Of a stretch of 64,000 nt of DNA, positions 34,009 to 41,010 are shown piece by piece. The notes under the pieces are model-generated. The model saw only the letters and a program-made list of their open reading frames with translations. It searched no databases and was not told the DNA's origin. The stretch is from Burkholderiales bacterium. GTDB lineage: Bacteria > Pseudomonadota > Gammaproteobacteria > Burkholderiales > SG8-41. Within the stretch, counting starts at the first letter, position 1, and each line of letters opens with the position of its first letter. The translations under genes and the position numbers were made by a program. The stretch covers positions 186,001 to 250,000 of the forward strand of contig JAIEPF010000001.1 of the NCBI GenBank assembly GCA_019749945.1. The letters run 5' to 3'.

Positions 34009-34986
34009 ATGCGCAGAACATCAATAATAAACGCGGTGCTGCCTGCCCTTCTGGCCGTCGGCACAGCCGCCGCCCAGAATCCCGCGCAGTATCCGGCAAA
34101 AGCGATCCGCATGATCGTGCCCTCGGCGCCCGGCAGCGGACCCGACATCATGGCGCGCACCATCGCGCAAAAACTGACGGAAGCCTGGGGCCAGACGGTC
34201 GTCGTCGAGGCACGGCCGGGCGCGGGCGGCATCATCGGTTCCGAGGCCGTGGCGAAAGCTCCGCCCGACGGCTACACACTGATCATGGGCAACGCCGGTT
34301 CACATTCGGTGAACCCCAGCCTCTACAGCAAGCTGCCGTACGATCCGCTGAAGGACTTCGCACCGGTGGCGCTGGTGTCCTCGGCGCCCAACATCCTGAT
34401 CGTGCATCCGTCGCTGCCGGTGAAATCCGCGAAAGACCTGATCACCCTGGCCAAAGCGCGCCCGGGCGAACTGACGTTCGGCTCCGGCGGCAACGGCAGC
34501 ACGGCGCATCTGTCGGGCGAGATGTTCCGCACCATGGCCGGCATCAAACTCGTGCATGTGCCGTTCAAGGGCGCGCCGGCTGCAGTGCTCGGCGTGATGA
34601 CCGGTGAAATATCCATGGCCATCCTCAATTTGCCGCCGGCGTTGCCCCATGTCAGAAGCGGCCGGCTGAAAGCGCTGGGGGTCAGCACATCGAAACGCTC
34701 TGCCGCGGTTCCGGATCTGCCCACCATTGCCGAATCCGGATTGCCCGGTTATGCGGCGACCGCCTGGTACGGCGTGCTCGCGCCGGCCGGCACATCGCGC
34801 GAGATCATCCTCAAGCTCAACACCGAAATCGTCAAAAGCCTGCGCAACGACGAAGTGAAAAAACGCATCGCCTCAGACGGCGGCGAAGTCATCGGCAGCA
34901 CCCCGGAGGAATTCACCGCGGTGATGAAAACCGATATCGCGAAGTGGGCGAAGGTGGTGCAGGCCTCCGGCGCGCGGGTGGACTGA
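34009..34986 (+). CDS. Bug/TctC-family tripartite tricarboxylate transporter substrate-binding protein
   Basis: 325 residues with a signal peptide (to TAAAQNP) and family hallmarks: IRMIVPSAPGSGPDIMART, VVEARPGAGGIIGSEAVAKA, PDGYTLIMGN and the VPFKGAPAAVLGVMTGEI loop. Such periplasmic proteins bind carboxylates and most are orphans without TctAB membrane genes, as here. Its 3' end is 2 bp before a mandelate-racemase-family gene, suggesting that this enzyme's substrate is the ligand. Start 34009 has GGGGGAG upstream. Confidence 0.92.
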   Translation: MRRTSIINAVLPALLAVGTAAAQNPAQYPAKAIRMIVPSAPGSGPDIMARTIAQKLTEAWGQTVVVEARPGAGGIIGSEAVAKAPPDGYTLIMGNAGSHSVNPSLYSKLPYDPLKDFAPVALVSSAPNILIVHPSLPVKSAKDLITLAKARPGELTFGSGGNGSTAHLSGEMFRTMAGIKLVHVPFKGAPAAVLGVMTGEISMAILNLPPALPHVRSGRLKALGVSTSKRSAAVPDLPTIAESGLPGYAATAWYGVLAPAGTSREIILKLNTEIVKSLRNDEVKKRIASDGGEVIGSTPEEFTAVMKTDIAKWAKVVQASGARVD

Positions 34987-34988
34987 GC

Positions 34989-36152
34989 ATGAACATTGCG
35001 CAGTTCGAAGCGCTGATCCTCAACGTTTCGGAAAAGACCAACTGGTTTTTCATCCGCGTCACCGCGGAAAACGGCATGACCGGCCTCGGCGAGGCCTCCC
35101 TCAACGGCTGGGAGACGGCGCAACTGGCGGTGGCGGACAATCTGCGCACGGCAGTGCAGGGCAAATCCCTGGATGCGGTGATGCCGTTGCTGCGCGTCTA
35201 TCCGCATTCACCGGGCGGCCTGGTGGCCAGTTCGGTCGCCAGCGCCACTGAGCAGGCGGTCACCGACCTGCGCGCCAAACTGGCCGGGGTGCCGGTGCAT
35301 CAACTGCTGTCGGGCAAGGCAGCGCGCAAAGCGGTACCCGTTTACGCCAACATCAACCGCGGCGCGCGTGACCGCTCCCCCGCCGGCATCGCCCTCGCCG
35401 CAGGCAATGCCGTTGCTGCGGGATACACCGCCGTCAAAATCGCCCCCTTCGACGGCGTCTACCCCGACCACCCCGATGCCGCCGAACTCAAACGCCTGAC
35501 CCGGCTCGGCATTGAACGCATCTACGCGATCCGCGCCGCCGTCGGCCCCGACATCGGCATCATGGTCGACTGCCACTGGCGCTTCGACGAGCCCGGCACA
35601 TTGCAGCTGATACACGAACTGCAGGCGGCGAAACTGTACTGGCTGGAATGCCCGGTGTCGGAAAACCCGGACGGCTTTGCCGCAATCAGCCGCATCCATG
35701 CCGAGACCGCCCGCAGCGGCATGAAACTGGCCGGCGCCGAACGCCAGGTCGCAGCCGCCGGCTTCAAACCCTTTGTCGCGGACGGATTGCTCGACGTGGT
35801 GATGCCCGACATCAAATACGCCGGTGGTTACGCCGAGATGCTCAACATCGCCGCGCTCTGCGCCGCGCACGACACCGGTTTCTCGCCGCACAACCCGAGC
35901 GGACCGGTGTGCAACATGGCAAGCATCCAGCTTTGCGCCGTAGCACCCGCCTTCCTGATCCTCGAATACCAGCTGGCGGAGAGCCCATTGTATTTTGATG
36001 TCGTCGGCGGCTTCCGGCCGAAACTGGTCAACGGCTGCTTTGAAGTGCCGGACACGCCGGGCATCGGCATCGAACTCGATGACGCCGTGCTGCGGGCACA
36101 TCCTTACCGCGCGCTGGCGGCAAACGCCAACCTGGATCCGCGGCTGGGATGA
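34989..36152 (+). CDS. Mandelate racemase/muconate lactonizing enzyme family protein
   Basis: 387 residues of the enolase superfamily. N-terminal capping domain (FFIRVTAENGMTGLGEASLN), then a barrel with a Lys in VKIAPFDG, the metal ligands Asp in IMVDCHWRFD, Glu in WLECPVSE and Asp-containing DVVMPDIKYAGG, and HNPSGPV near the end. Such enzymes abstract a proton alpha to a carboxylate (dehydration or racemisation of sugar acids and related compounds). ATG 34989 follows the Bug stop by 2 bp. Its 3' end abuts the integron-cassette block. Confidence 0.9.
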   Translation: MNIAQFEALILNVSEKTNWFFIRVTAENGMTGLGEASLNGWETAQLAVADNLRTAVQGKSLDAVMPLLRVYPHSPGGLVASSVASATEQAVTDLRAKLAGVPVHQLLSGKAARKAVPVYANINRGARDRSPAGIALAAGNAVAAGYTAVKIAPFDGVYPDHPDAAELKRLTRLGIERIYAIRAAVGPDIGIMVDCHWRFDEPGTLQLIHELQAAKLYWLECPVSENPDGFAAISRIHAETARSGMKLAGAERQVAAAGFKPFVADGLLDVVMPDIKYAGGYAEMLNIAALCAAHDTGFSPHNPSGPVCNMASIQLCAVAPAFLILEYQLAESPLYFDVVGGFRPKLVNGCFEVPDTPGIGIELDDAVLRAHPYRALAANANLDPRLG

Positions 36153-36167
36153 CAAAGTCGTATGGGC

Positions 36168-36190
36168 CATTAACGTTTGAGTTAGGTGCC
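36168..36190 (-). repeat. Truncated attC-like site at the end of the cassette block
   Basis: On the minus strand GGCACCTAAC (R''-like, overlapping the stop codon of the cassette gene) is followed by TCAAAC and GTTAATG (R'-like core GTT). The central stem of a normal attC is missing. The R'' half mirrors the first bases of cassette B (GTTAGGTACC) with one mismatch, as expected of a cassette. Confidence 0.55.
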
Positions 36191-36672
36191 ATTAATTTGC
36201 AACACACCCACAACGAGCCCAACAAAAAATAAAAGACCACTCAGCCAACCAAGTGTGTGAAGCAACCAGTCATATGGAACTGGTTTTTCATTACGGTCGA
36301 CAAACACTGCCCACTCAATTTCGTTGCTAAATAACTTCTCTACATTATTACGATAAGAAGCGAAGCTGTTCTCGGTAACGTAGTAATCAAAGGTCGCGTG
36401 CAACACGATTAAAAATGTGCCGGCCGAAAAAAGCCAGATTGAAAAATGAAGATATGAATTGGCCGATTTTGTTGCGACGTAGGTCAGCGAGGCTAGTAGC
36501 GCACCCGTGTTTAATACGAACAGATAGTTGGTGATTCTTTTCAGGGTTTGCGAGCGAATATCTCTCCAATTAGCCCAAAGTTCATTTACATAATTGATCT
36601 TTGACGCCCGTTCGGATGGGTCTGCAATTTCGTTAAATTTTGGCATTTACCAATTCCCGGTTTGGTACCTAA
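36174..36672 (-). mobile_element. Integron-type gene cassette B
   Basis: From TTAGGTACC (first bases after the G/TT crossover in the attC at 36667-36730) to the GTT core at 36174. It carries one gene with a short leader, the usual cassette form. Base composition is much more AT-rich than both flanks (one 60-base line inside has about 35 percent GC). Confidence 0.65.
36182..36646 (-). CDS. Cassette-borne membrane protein, unknown function
   Basis: 154 residues. A charged N-terminus (about 1-38), two adjacent helices (TNYLFVLNTGALLASLTYVA, FSIWLFSAGTFLIVLHATF), a soluble loop with FDYYVTENSFASYRNNVEKL, and a third helix (TLGWLSGLLFFVGLVVGVLQ). Not recognised, though the plan resembles small SLATT-like effector membrane proteins; that is only an impression. 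AT-richer codon use than neighbours supports transfer. The stop codon TAA is part of the attC-like R'' half site. The gene starts 26 bp after the cassette boundary and has no strong ribosome site. Confidence 0.75.
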   Translation of the reverse strand: MPKFNEIADPSERASKINYVNELWANWRDIRSQTLKRITNYLFVLNTGALLASLTYVATKSANSYLHFSIWLFSAGTFLIVLHATFDYYVTENSFASYRNNVEKLFSNEIEWAVFVDRNEKPVPYDWLLHTLGWLSGLLFFVGLVVGVLQINGT

Positions 36673-36730
36673 CGGTTTTGGTCAGCCGCGCACGACGTCA
36701 TGCGCGTCGGACTGCACCAAGGGGTTAGAG
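36667..36730 (-). repeat. attC recombination site between the two cassettes
   Basis: 64 bp. On the minus strand it runs R'' CTCTAAC, arm TTGGTGCAGTCCG, variable loop stem GCGCA-N8-TGCGC, arm CGGCTGACCAA, R' GTTAGGT. The two arms pair except for two unpaired bases (G and T) in one arm, the extrahelical bases that give attC sites their strand polarity. R' fits GTTRRRY exactly. Confidence 0.88.
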
Positions 36731-37507
36731 CGAACCATGCAATCGCCGGACCTCATCCGTCCTTCTCAGCCCCACCGGCCTTTCCAGTGGTGCCGCTATT
36801 GGTCTTCTTTTTCCTCTTTTCGCGGGATAGCTTAACCTTCTCAGGCATGATGAACATGTAGAGAAGAAACTTCGACGTGAAGTCATGTGCTTCAGCAACG
36901 TCACCACTATCGATATCCTTCAAATTGTCCTTGTCCGGATGAGCCCCCCAGTTGCCAAATATCCGAATCTGGTGCGCCCAATCTTTGATGTCTTTCGGCA
37001 AATTATCCAAAGACTCAATTTGCTTAATTAGATCAAGCCTTGGATCCGCGCCGAGATTAACGAGGGCGCCCTGCAGAGACCTCCGAAACATTGCGCATCC
37101 AGCTCGGTTGGCTGATATCGCTTTGCATTTCAACGCCTCTTGATAGTCCAAAAGAATTTCGCTAGGAATAAATTCTTTTTCCTCTTTGTTGAGCTGGTCA
37201 TCTAAAGACGCTGGGAATATCTCAGTCCAACCCTTGATCTCTAGATCCTCGTTACCGCTATAAGGGTTCTGCCTGAGGAAGAACGTTTTCAGGAGGAGTT
37301 TGCGGCACGGCTTGCATCTGAAAATTACGTAAAACTCCACGTCATTGTTCCGAAGTTTGTGACACTCGTTCCACAAGGCTTCGATGTGTGCTTTGGCACC
37401 ACAGTGCGGGCACAACTCGATGAGGTCCTTGACGTGGGTATTGATCGCGTCGCGCGCTTCTTTTAGTTTCATATGGTAGGTCTCGCTCGGCCTCGGTTCG
37501 CTCTAAC
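36673..37507 (-). mobile_element. Integron-type gene cassette A
   Basis: It begins on the minus strand with GTTAGAGCGAACC (37507-37495) and ends in an attC whose R'' side reads GGTTCGCTCTAAC (36736-36724). These 13 bases are exactly complementary, which is what a cassette formed from a circular molecule shows. No intI gene lies in the window; the bases upstream (37508-37560) could be an attI remnant but are not recognisable. Confidence 0.75.
36753..37472 (-). CDS. Cassette-borne DUF4145-domain protein with zinc-ribbon-like cysteines
   Basis: 239 residues. N-terminal cysteine pairs LCPHCGAKAH and RCKPCRKLLL (about 20-60) look like a treble-clef or zinc ribbon. Residues about 108-190 match DUF4145: LDYQEALKCKAI, a conserved Arg-rich helix AMFRRSLQGAL, LPKDIKDWAHQIRIFGNWGA and H. 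The C-terminal tail is Lys-rich. DUF4145 occurs alone or fused to restriction enzymes and in phage-defence neighbourhoods, but its activity is unknown. Gene starts about 34 bp from the cassette boundary; composition is AT-richer than the chromosome here. Confidence 0.85.
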   Translation of the reverse strand: MKLKEARDAINTHVKDLIELCPHCGAKAHIEALWNECHKLRNNDVEFYVIFRCKPCRKLLLKTFFLRQNPYSGNEDLEIKGWTEIFPASLDDQLNKEEKEFIPSEILLDYQEALKCKAISANRAGCAMFRRSLQGALVNLGADPRLDLIKQIESLDNLPKDIKDWAHQIRIFGNWGAHPDKDNLKDIDSGDVAEAHDFTSKFLLYMFIMPEKVKLSREKRKKKTNSGTTGKAGGAEKDG

Positions 37508-37598
37508 TGCATTAGTTGACGTTTTGCACCCGGTCAGTGCGCATCATAACCAGTTCCCCGCAACCGGCCACCCGCCTAGGCTGGTTTGCAAAATAATA

Positions 37599-37616
37599 AA
37601 TAAAATCAAATATTTA
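37599..37616 (+). promoter_or_regulatory. AT-rich 18-bp motif, full IHF consensus match (copy 4 of 7), upstream of phoD
   Basis: AATAAAATCAAATATTTA contains AATCAAATATTTA (WATCAANNNNTTR). It is identical to the copy at 39272-39289 in inverted orientation, the pair flanking phoD. It lies about 100 bp upstream of the gene. Confidence 0.5.
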
Positions 37617-37714
37617 CATGAATTCCCGAAGGCTCCCACAAAAACACTCCCGCTCACCATCACAACACCCGCTGTAGTCCCCCGGTCACCCTGCCGCGTT
37701 AAGCTCGCATCACC

Positions 37715-39274
37715 ATGCACAACACCCGCCGCAGTTTCCTGCTCCGCAGCGCCGCGCTCTCCGCCGCACTGGCCCTGCCGACAACGCGGGGCATCGCCCA
37801 GCCGCGCTTCACACAAAACCCTTTTTCACTGGGTGTAGCCTCCGGTTATCCGCAACCCGGTTCGGTGGTGTTGTGGACACGCCTCGCGCCCGATCCGCTG
37901 AACGGCGGCGGCATGCCGGAGGCGCCGGTGGCGCTGCGCTGGGAGATTGCCGCCGACCCGCGTTTCGGCAAAATCATTGATCGCGGTGAAGTGGTCGCCA
38001 CGCCGCAGTCCGCGCATGCGGTGCATGTGCAGGCGCGCGGCCTGGAACCGTCGCGCTGGTACTGGTACCGCTTCATGGCAGGTGATGCGGTCAGCGCCAC
38101 CGGCCGCACGCGCACTGCACCAGCCGCCGACGATGCGCGCGGCAAACTCGCGTTTGCGATTGCCTCCTGCCAGCACTATGAACACGGCCAGTACGCGGCC
38201 TATCGCGACATGGCACAGCAGCCGCTCGATTTTGTGGTGCATGTCGGCGACTACATTTACGAGAGTTCCTGGGGCAGCCGCAACAAGGTACGCGAGCATC
38301 ACATCCCGGAGCCGCAGACGCTGGCCGAGTACCGCAACCGTTATGCGCAGTACAAACTCGATCCGCATCTGCAGGCCGCGCACGCCGCCTGTCCCTGGCT
38401 GGTGACCTGGGACGATCACGAAGTCGACAACGATTACGCCCGCGACCGTTCGCAGGACTTGGATCCGGTGGAGGCCTTTCTCTTGCGCCGCGCCGCGGCC
38501 TACCAGGCGTATTACGAACACATGCCGCTGCCGCCGGGCACTTATGCCGGCGGGCCGGACATGAAAATCTACGGCACACATGCGATGGGCAATCTCGCGC
38601 GCATCCAGCTGCTCGACCTGCGCCAGTACCGCGATTACCAGCCTTGCCCGCGCCCGGGACGCGGCGGCGGCAACCAGGTCAATGTGCTGGAATGCCCGGA
38701 ACGCCTGCAGCCGGGCCGCTCGATGCTGGGTGCGGCGCAGGAACAATGGCTGGAAATGGCGCTGACACAATCGACCGCGCGCTGGAACATCATTGCGCAG
38801 ACCACGCTGATGGGTCAGGCCGATCGCGGACCGGGCAATGAGCGCGTGGTCTATACCGACGGCTGGGACGGTTATCCGGCGGCGCGCGAAAAACTGCTGC
38901 GTTTCATCAGTGAGCGCAAAATCCGCAACCCGGTGGTGATCGGCGGCGATGTGCATTTCGCGATGGCGGGTGACCTGCGTGTCGATTTCGACAAGGAACG
39001 CTCGCCGGTCATCGCCAGCGAGTTTGTCGGCACCTCGATTTCATCGCAGGGCCCGAGTCGCGCGCGCATCGAGGCGCTGCTCGGCAAAAATCCGCATGTG
39101 AAATTCGCCAACGGCGCGCGCCGCGGTTACGCCAAATTCGAAGTCACGCCGCAGCGCTGGGAGACTTCATTCCGCGCGGTCAGCGACAGCGCCGACGCGC
39201 AATCGCGGGTGTATGAGCTGGGGCGTTACGTGGTGGAGGACCAGCGTCCGGGCCCACAGCAGGATAAATCATAA
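37715..39274 (+). CDS. phoD: PhoD-family alkaline phosphatase
   Basis: 519 residues with a twin-arginine signal (TRRSFLLRSAALSAALAL, cut near GIAQP). PhoD blocks: ASGYPQPGSVVLWTRLAP, AFAIASCQHYEHGQY, VVHVGDYIYES, TWDDHEVDND, QTTLMGQ and IGGDVHFAMAG. These hold the iron-calcium metal ligands of the family. It hydrolyses phosphodiesters and monoesters outside the cytosol during phosphate limitation. The plus strand gene stands alone after the cassette block; no Pho box was recognised. Inverted IHF-like motifs lie on both sides. Confidence 0.93.
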   Translation: MHNTRRSFLLRSAALSAALALPTTRGIAQPRFTQNPFSLGVASGYPQPGSVVLWTRLAPDPLNGGGMPEAPVALRWEIAADPRFGKIIDRGEVVATPQSAHAVHVQARGLEPSRWYWYRFMAGDAVSATGRTRTAPAADDARGKLAFAIASCQHYEHGQYAAYRDMAQQPLDFVVHVGDYIYESSWGSRNKVREHHIPEPQTLAEYRNRYAQYKLDPHLQAAHAACPWLVTWDDHEVDNDYARDRSQDLDPVEAFLLRRAAAYQAYYEHMPLPPGTYAGGPDMKIYGTHAMGNLARIQLLDLRQYRDYQPCPRPGRGGGNQVNVLECPERLQPGRSMLGAAQEQWLEMALTQSTARWNIIAQTTLMGQADRGPGNERVVYTDGWDGYPAAREKLLRFISERKIRNPVVIGGDVHFAMAGDLRVDFDKERSPVIASEFVGTSISSQGPSRARIEALLGKNPHVKFANGARRGYAKFEVTPQRWETSFRAVSDSADAQSRVYELGRYVVEDQRPGPQQDKS

Positions 39275-39289
39275 ATATTTGATTTTATT
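39272..39289 (-). promoter_or_regulatory. AT-rich 18-bp motif, full IHF consensus match (copy 5 of 7), at the phoD stop
   Basis: Minus strand AATAAAATCAAATATTTA; its last bases are the phoD TAA stop. Identical over 18 bases to the copy at 37599-37616. A further AAAAACAATA follows immediately. Confidence 0.5.
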
Positions 39290-39304
39290 ATTGTTTTTAC
39301 ATGA

Positions 39305-39592
39305 TTACAGGCCGAGGATACGCGCAGCCTCGGCCGCATAACGGCTGACGGTCATGCCCTCGTAGACCGCCTCATCCACGGTTTCATCGAGCAGGCTGCG
39401 GATTTCGTGCAGGCTGTCGCTGACCCAGTGGTTGCGCTGCACCGGAGAGTTCAGCACATTGCGCAGCGTTTCGACTTCATCACGCAACCGCTGCACGTCT
39501 GCGGAACCGCCGCGCACTTTCGCCAGGTCGCGTTCCAGTGCGCCGATCAACTTGGCAGCCTCTTCGAGATCAATGTCTTTGCGGTCGGTCAT
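39305..39592 (-). CDS. Small coiled-coil protein, unknown function
   Basis: 95 residues, highly charged and helical: LEEAAKLIGALERDLAKVRG and DVQRLRDEVETLRNVLNSPV form a coiled coil (about 8-55), followed by VSDSLHEIRSLLDETVDEAV and a short helical end. No signal peptide or membrane segment. It was not recognised; conserved short proteins of this kind exist in Burkholderiales. Convergent with phoD. Downstream hairpin repeats lie upstream of its start (39668-39693). Confidence 0.65.
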   Translation of the reverse strand: MTDRKDIDLEEAAKLIGALERDLAKVRGGSADVQRLRDEVETLRNVLNSPVQRNHWVSDSLHEIRSLLDETVDEAVYEGMTVSRYAAEAARILGL

Positions 39593-39667
39593 GTCAGGGT
39601 CTCCGTTAATACTGGTGTCAGCCTAAGGGTTCGAGAAAATAACCGTCTCTAAAGCCCCTCACCCCAA

Positions 39668-39693
39668 CCCTCTCCCCGCAAGCGGGGAGAGGG
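39668..39693. repeat. CCCTCTCCCCGC/GCGGGGAGAGGG hairpin repeat
   Basis: A perfect 12-bp inverted repeat around AA, within a stretch starting CCCCTCACCCCAACC. The same repeat family as 9223-9306. It sits in the 129-bp gap downstream of the S4-domain gene. Confidence 0.85.
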
Positions 39694-39721
39694 AGCGGGA
39701 TATTGCTGCAATCATTCACAC

Positions 39722-40096
39722 TTATTCATCGCGCCAGCGTTCCAGCTGGCGCCGTTCACGTTTGGTCGGCCGGCCGTGGCGCTCCTGCGCGGGATCGGCG
39801 GCGAATTTGCGCAGCGCCAGCTGTTCCTCGCGCTGCACGCGGCTGGCCTCGTCTTCGGCATAGAGCGTACGCGCCACGGTGGCCGAACCGCGCTTGTCCG
39901 ACAGCTGTGCAACACGCACCGTCCATGCATAAGCGCCGATCTGGATCGCCAGTTCGTCGCCGATGCGGACCTCCTTCGCCGGCTTGATGCGTTCACCGCC
40001 GAGCTTGACCTTGCCGCCTTCAACCGCCTGCTGCGCCGCCGAGCGCGTCCTGAAAAACCGCGCGGCCCACAGCCACTTGTCGACGCGGATGGCCAC
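39722..40096 (-). CDS. S4-domain RNA-binding heat-shock protein 15 (Hsp15-like)
   Basis: 124 residues. IRVDKWLWAARFFRTRSAAQ and QAVEGGKVKLGGERIKPAKE are the S4 domain (about 3-60), VRIGDEL follows, and the C-terminus is basic (HGRPTKRERRQLERWRDE). Hsp15 binds 50S subunits carrying nascent chains and recycles them. GTG start at 40096, 5 bp after the upstream gene's stop; earlier in-frame codons belong to a shadow of that gene. Confidence 0.9.
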   Translation of the reverse strand: MAIRVDKWLWAARFFRTRSAAQQAVEGGKVKLGGERIKPAKEVRIGDELAIQIGAYAWTVRVAQLSDKRGSATVARTLYAEDEASRVQREEQLALRKFAADPAQERHGRPTKRERRQLERWRDE

Positions 40097-40101
40097 GACT
40101 G

Positions 40102-40527
40102 TCAGCCGGGCTGCGGCATCGCCTCGCGGTTGGCCAGTGCGATCCAGCCGCGGATGATGCGATAAATCACCCACAGCCCGACCAGCACAATCATCACATA
40201 TGCGGCTACGAAACCAACAATGATGATGGCCAGTAATGCCCCAATCAGCACGGCGATCAGAACCCACAGCAGCGACCACCAGAAGGTGCGGAGCTGCCAG
40301 GAAAAATGGCTGTCGAGGAAGGTGCCGCGCACGGCATCACGCTTCACGTAATTGATGATCACCGCGATGATCGATGGCCAGCCGGTGAGGAAGGCGGTGA
40401 CCACGAACGCGGCGGTGGTAATACCCGCCAGCGCGCTGAAGGCATGCAGCGCGTACATCACGTGTGTCAGCGTGATCAGGTCCTGGCTCGGCAGCGGAGT
40501 CAGGGTTTTACCGTCGATATCGGTCAT
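40102..40527 (-). CDS. DUF4870-like membrane protein
   Basis: 141 residues with three to four hydrophobic segments (FSALAGITTAAFVVTAFLTG, TFWWSLLWVLIAVLIGALLA, FVAAYVMIVLVGLWVIYRII). The stretch IIAVIINYVKRDAVRGTFLD followed by SHFSWQLRTFWWS is typical of the DUF4870/Tic20-like short membrane family. Function unknown. Precedes the Hsp15-like gene with 5 bp between them, so the two share a transcript. Confidence 0.8.
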   Translation of the reverse strand: MTDIDGKTLTPLPSQDLITLTHVMYALHAFSALAGITTAAFVVTAFLTGWPSIIAVIINYVKRDAVRGTFLDSHFSWQLRTFWWSLLWVLIAVLIGALLAIIIVGFVAAYVMIVLVGLWVIYRIIRGWIALANREAMPQPG

Positions 40528-40547
40528 GATTGGATTCCTCGGGTTAA

Positions 40548-40937
40548 TCAGGAAAGATCGATGGCGTATTTCTTGAAATCCGCCAGCGATGCGAATTCCA
40601 GCGAGCCTTCATGCGTCGCCGCCAGTACCACCCGCGGTGCCTTGCCGGCATCCAGCGCCTCGCGCCAGCGCGGTGCACACAGGCACCAGCGGTCGCCGGG
40701 TTTGAGTCCGGGAAATCCCGCCTGCGGGTAGGGCGTGGTCAGGTCGTTGCCCTGCGCCTTGCTGTATTCGAGGAATTCCGCGGTCATCACCGCACATACG
40801 GTGTGTACGCCGAGGTCTTCCGGACTGGTGTTGCAGCAGCCATCGCGAAAAAAACCGGTTTTCGGCCGCTCGCTGCAGGACTGCAGCTTCTCGCCCAGCA
40901 CGTTGCGCGAATGTTCATGAGGATCAAATCGTCGCAT
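40548..40937 (-). CDS. DUF2237 family protein
   Basis: 129 residues. Conserved DUF2237 blocks: NVLGEKLQSCSERPKTGFFR, DGCCNTSPEDLGVHTVCAVM, FLEYSKAQGNDLTTPYP and GLKPGDRWCLCAPRWREAL. Several invariant cysteines are present (CSE, CC, C, CLC). The family is small and cytosolic with unknown function. It ends 20 bp before the DUF4870-like gene. Confidence 0.92.
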   Translation of the reverse strand: MRRFDPHEHSRNVLGEKLQSCSERPKTGFFRDGCCNTSPEDLGVHTVCAVMTAEFLEYSKAQGNDLTTPYPQAGFPGLKPGDRWCLCAPRWREALDAGKAPRVVLAATHEGSLEFASLADFKKYAIDLS

Positions 40938-41010
40938 GACAGGTTCTCCACTGCGCGCCCCGAAGGAAGTTCCCTTGGGGGGCGTTCATCACTCAACATT
41001 CATCACTGGG

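Noticed and set aside
33897..34235. N-terminal extension of TspO
   Set aside because: It reads across the divergent promoter into the Bug gene; the true start with GGAAAGAG is at 33896.
37508..37714. A possible attI site or second attC upstream of cassette A
   Set aside because: No palindromic arms or R'' half-site could be drawn; only the TTAGAG boundary is clear. Left as a possibility in the cassette entry.
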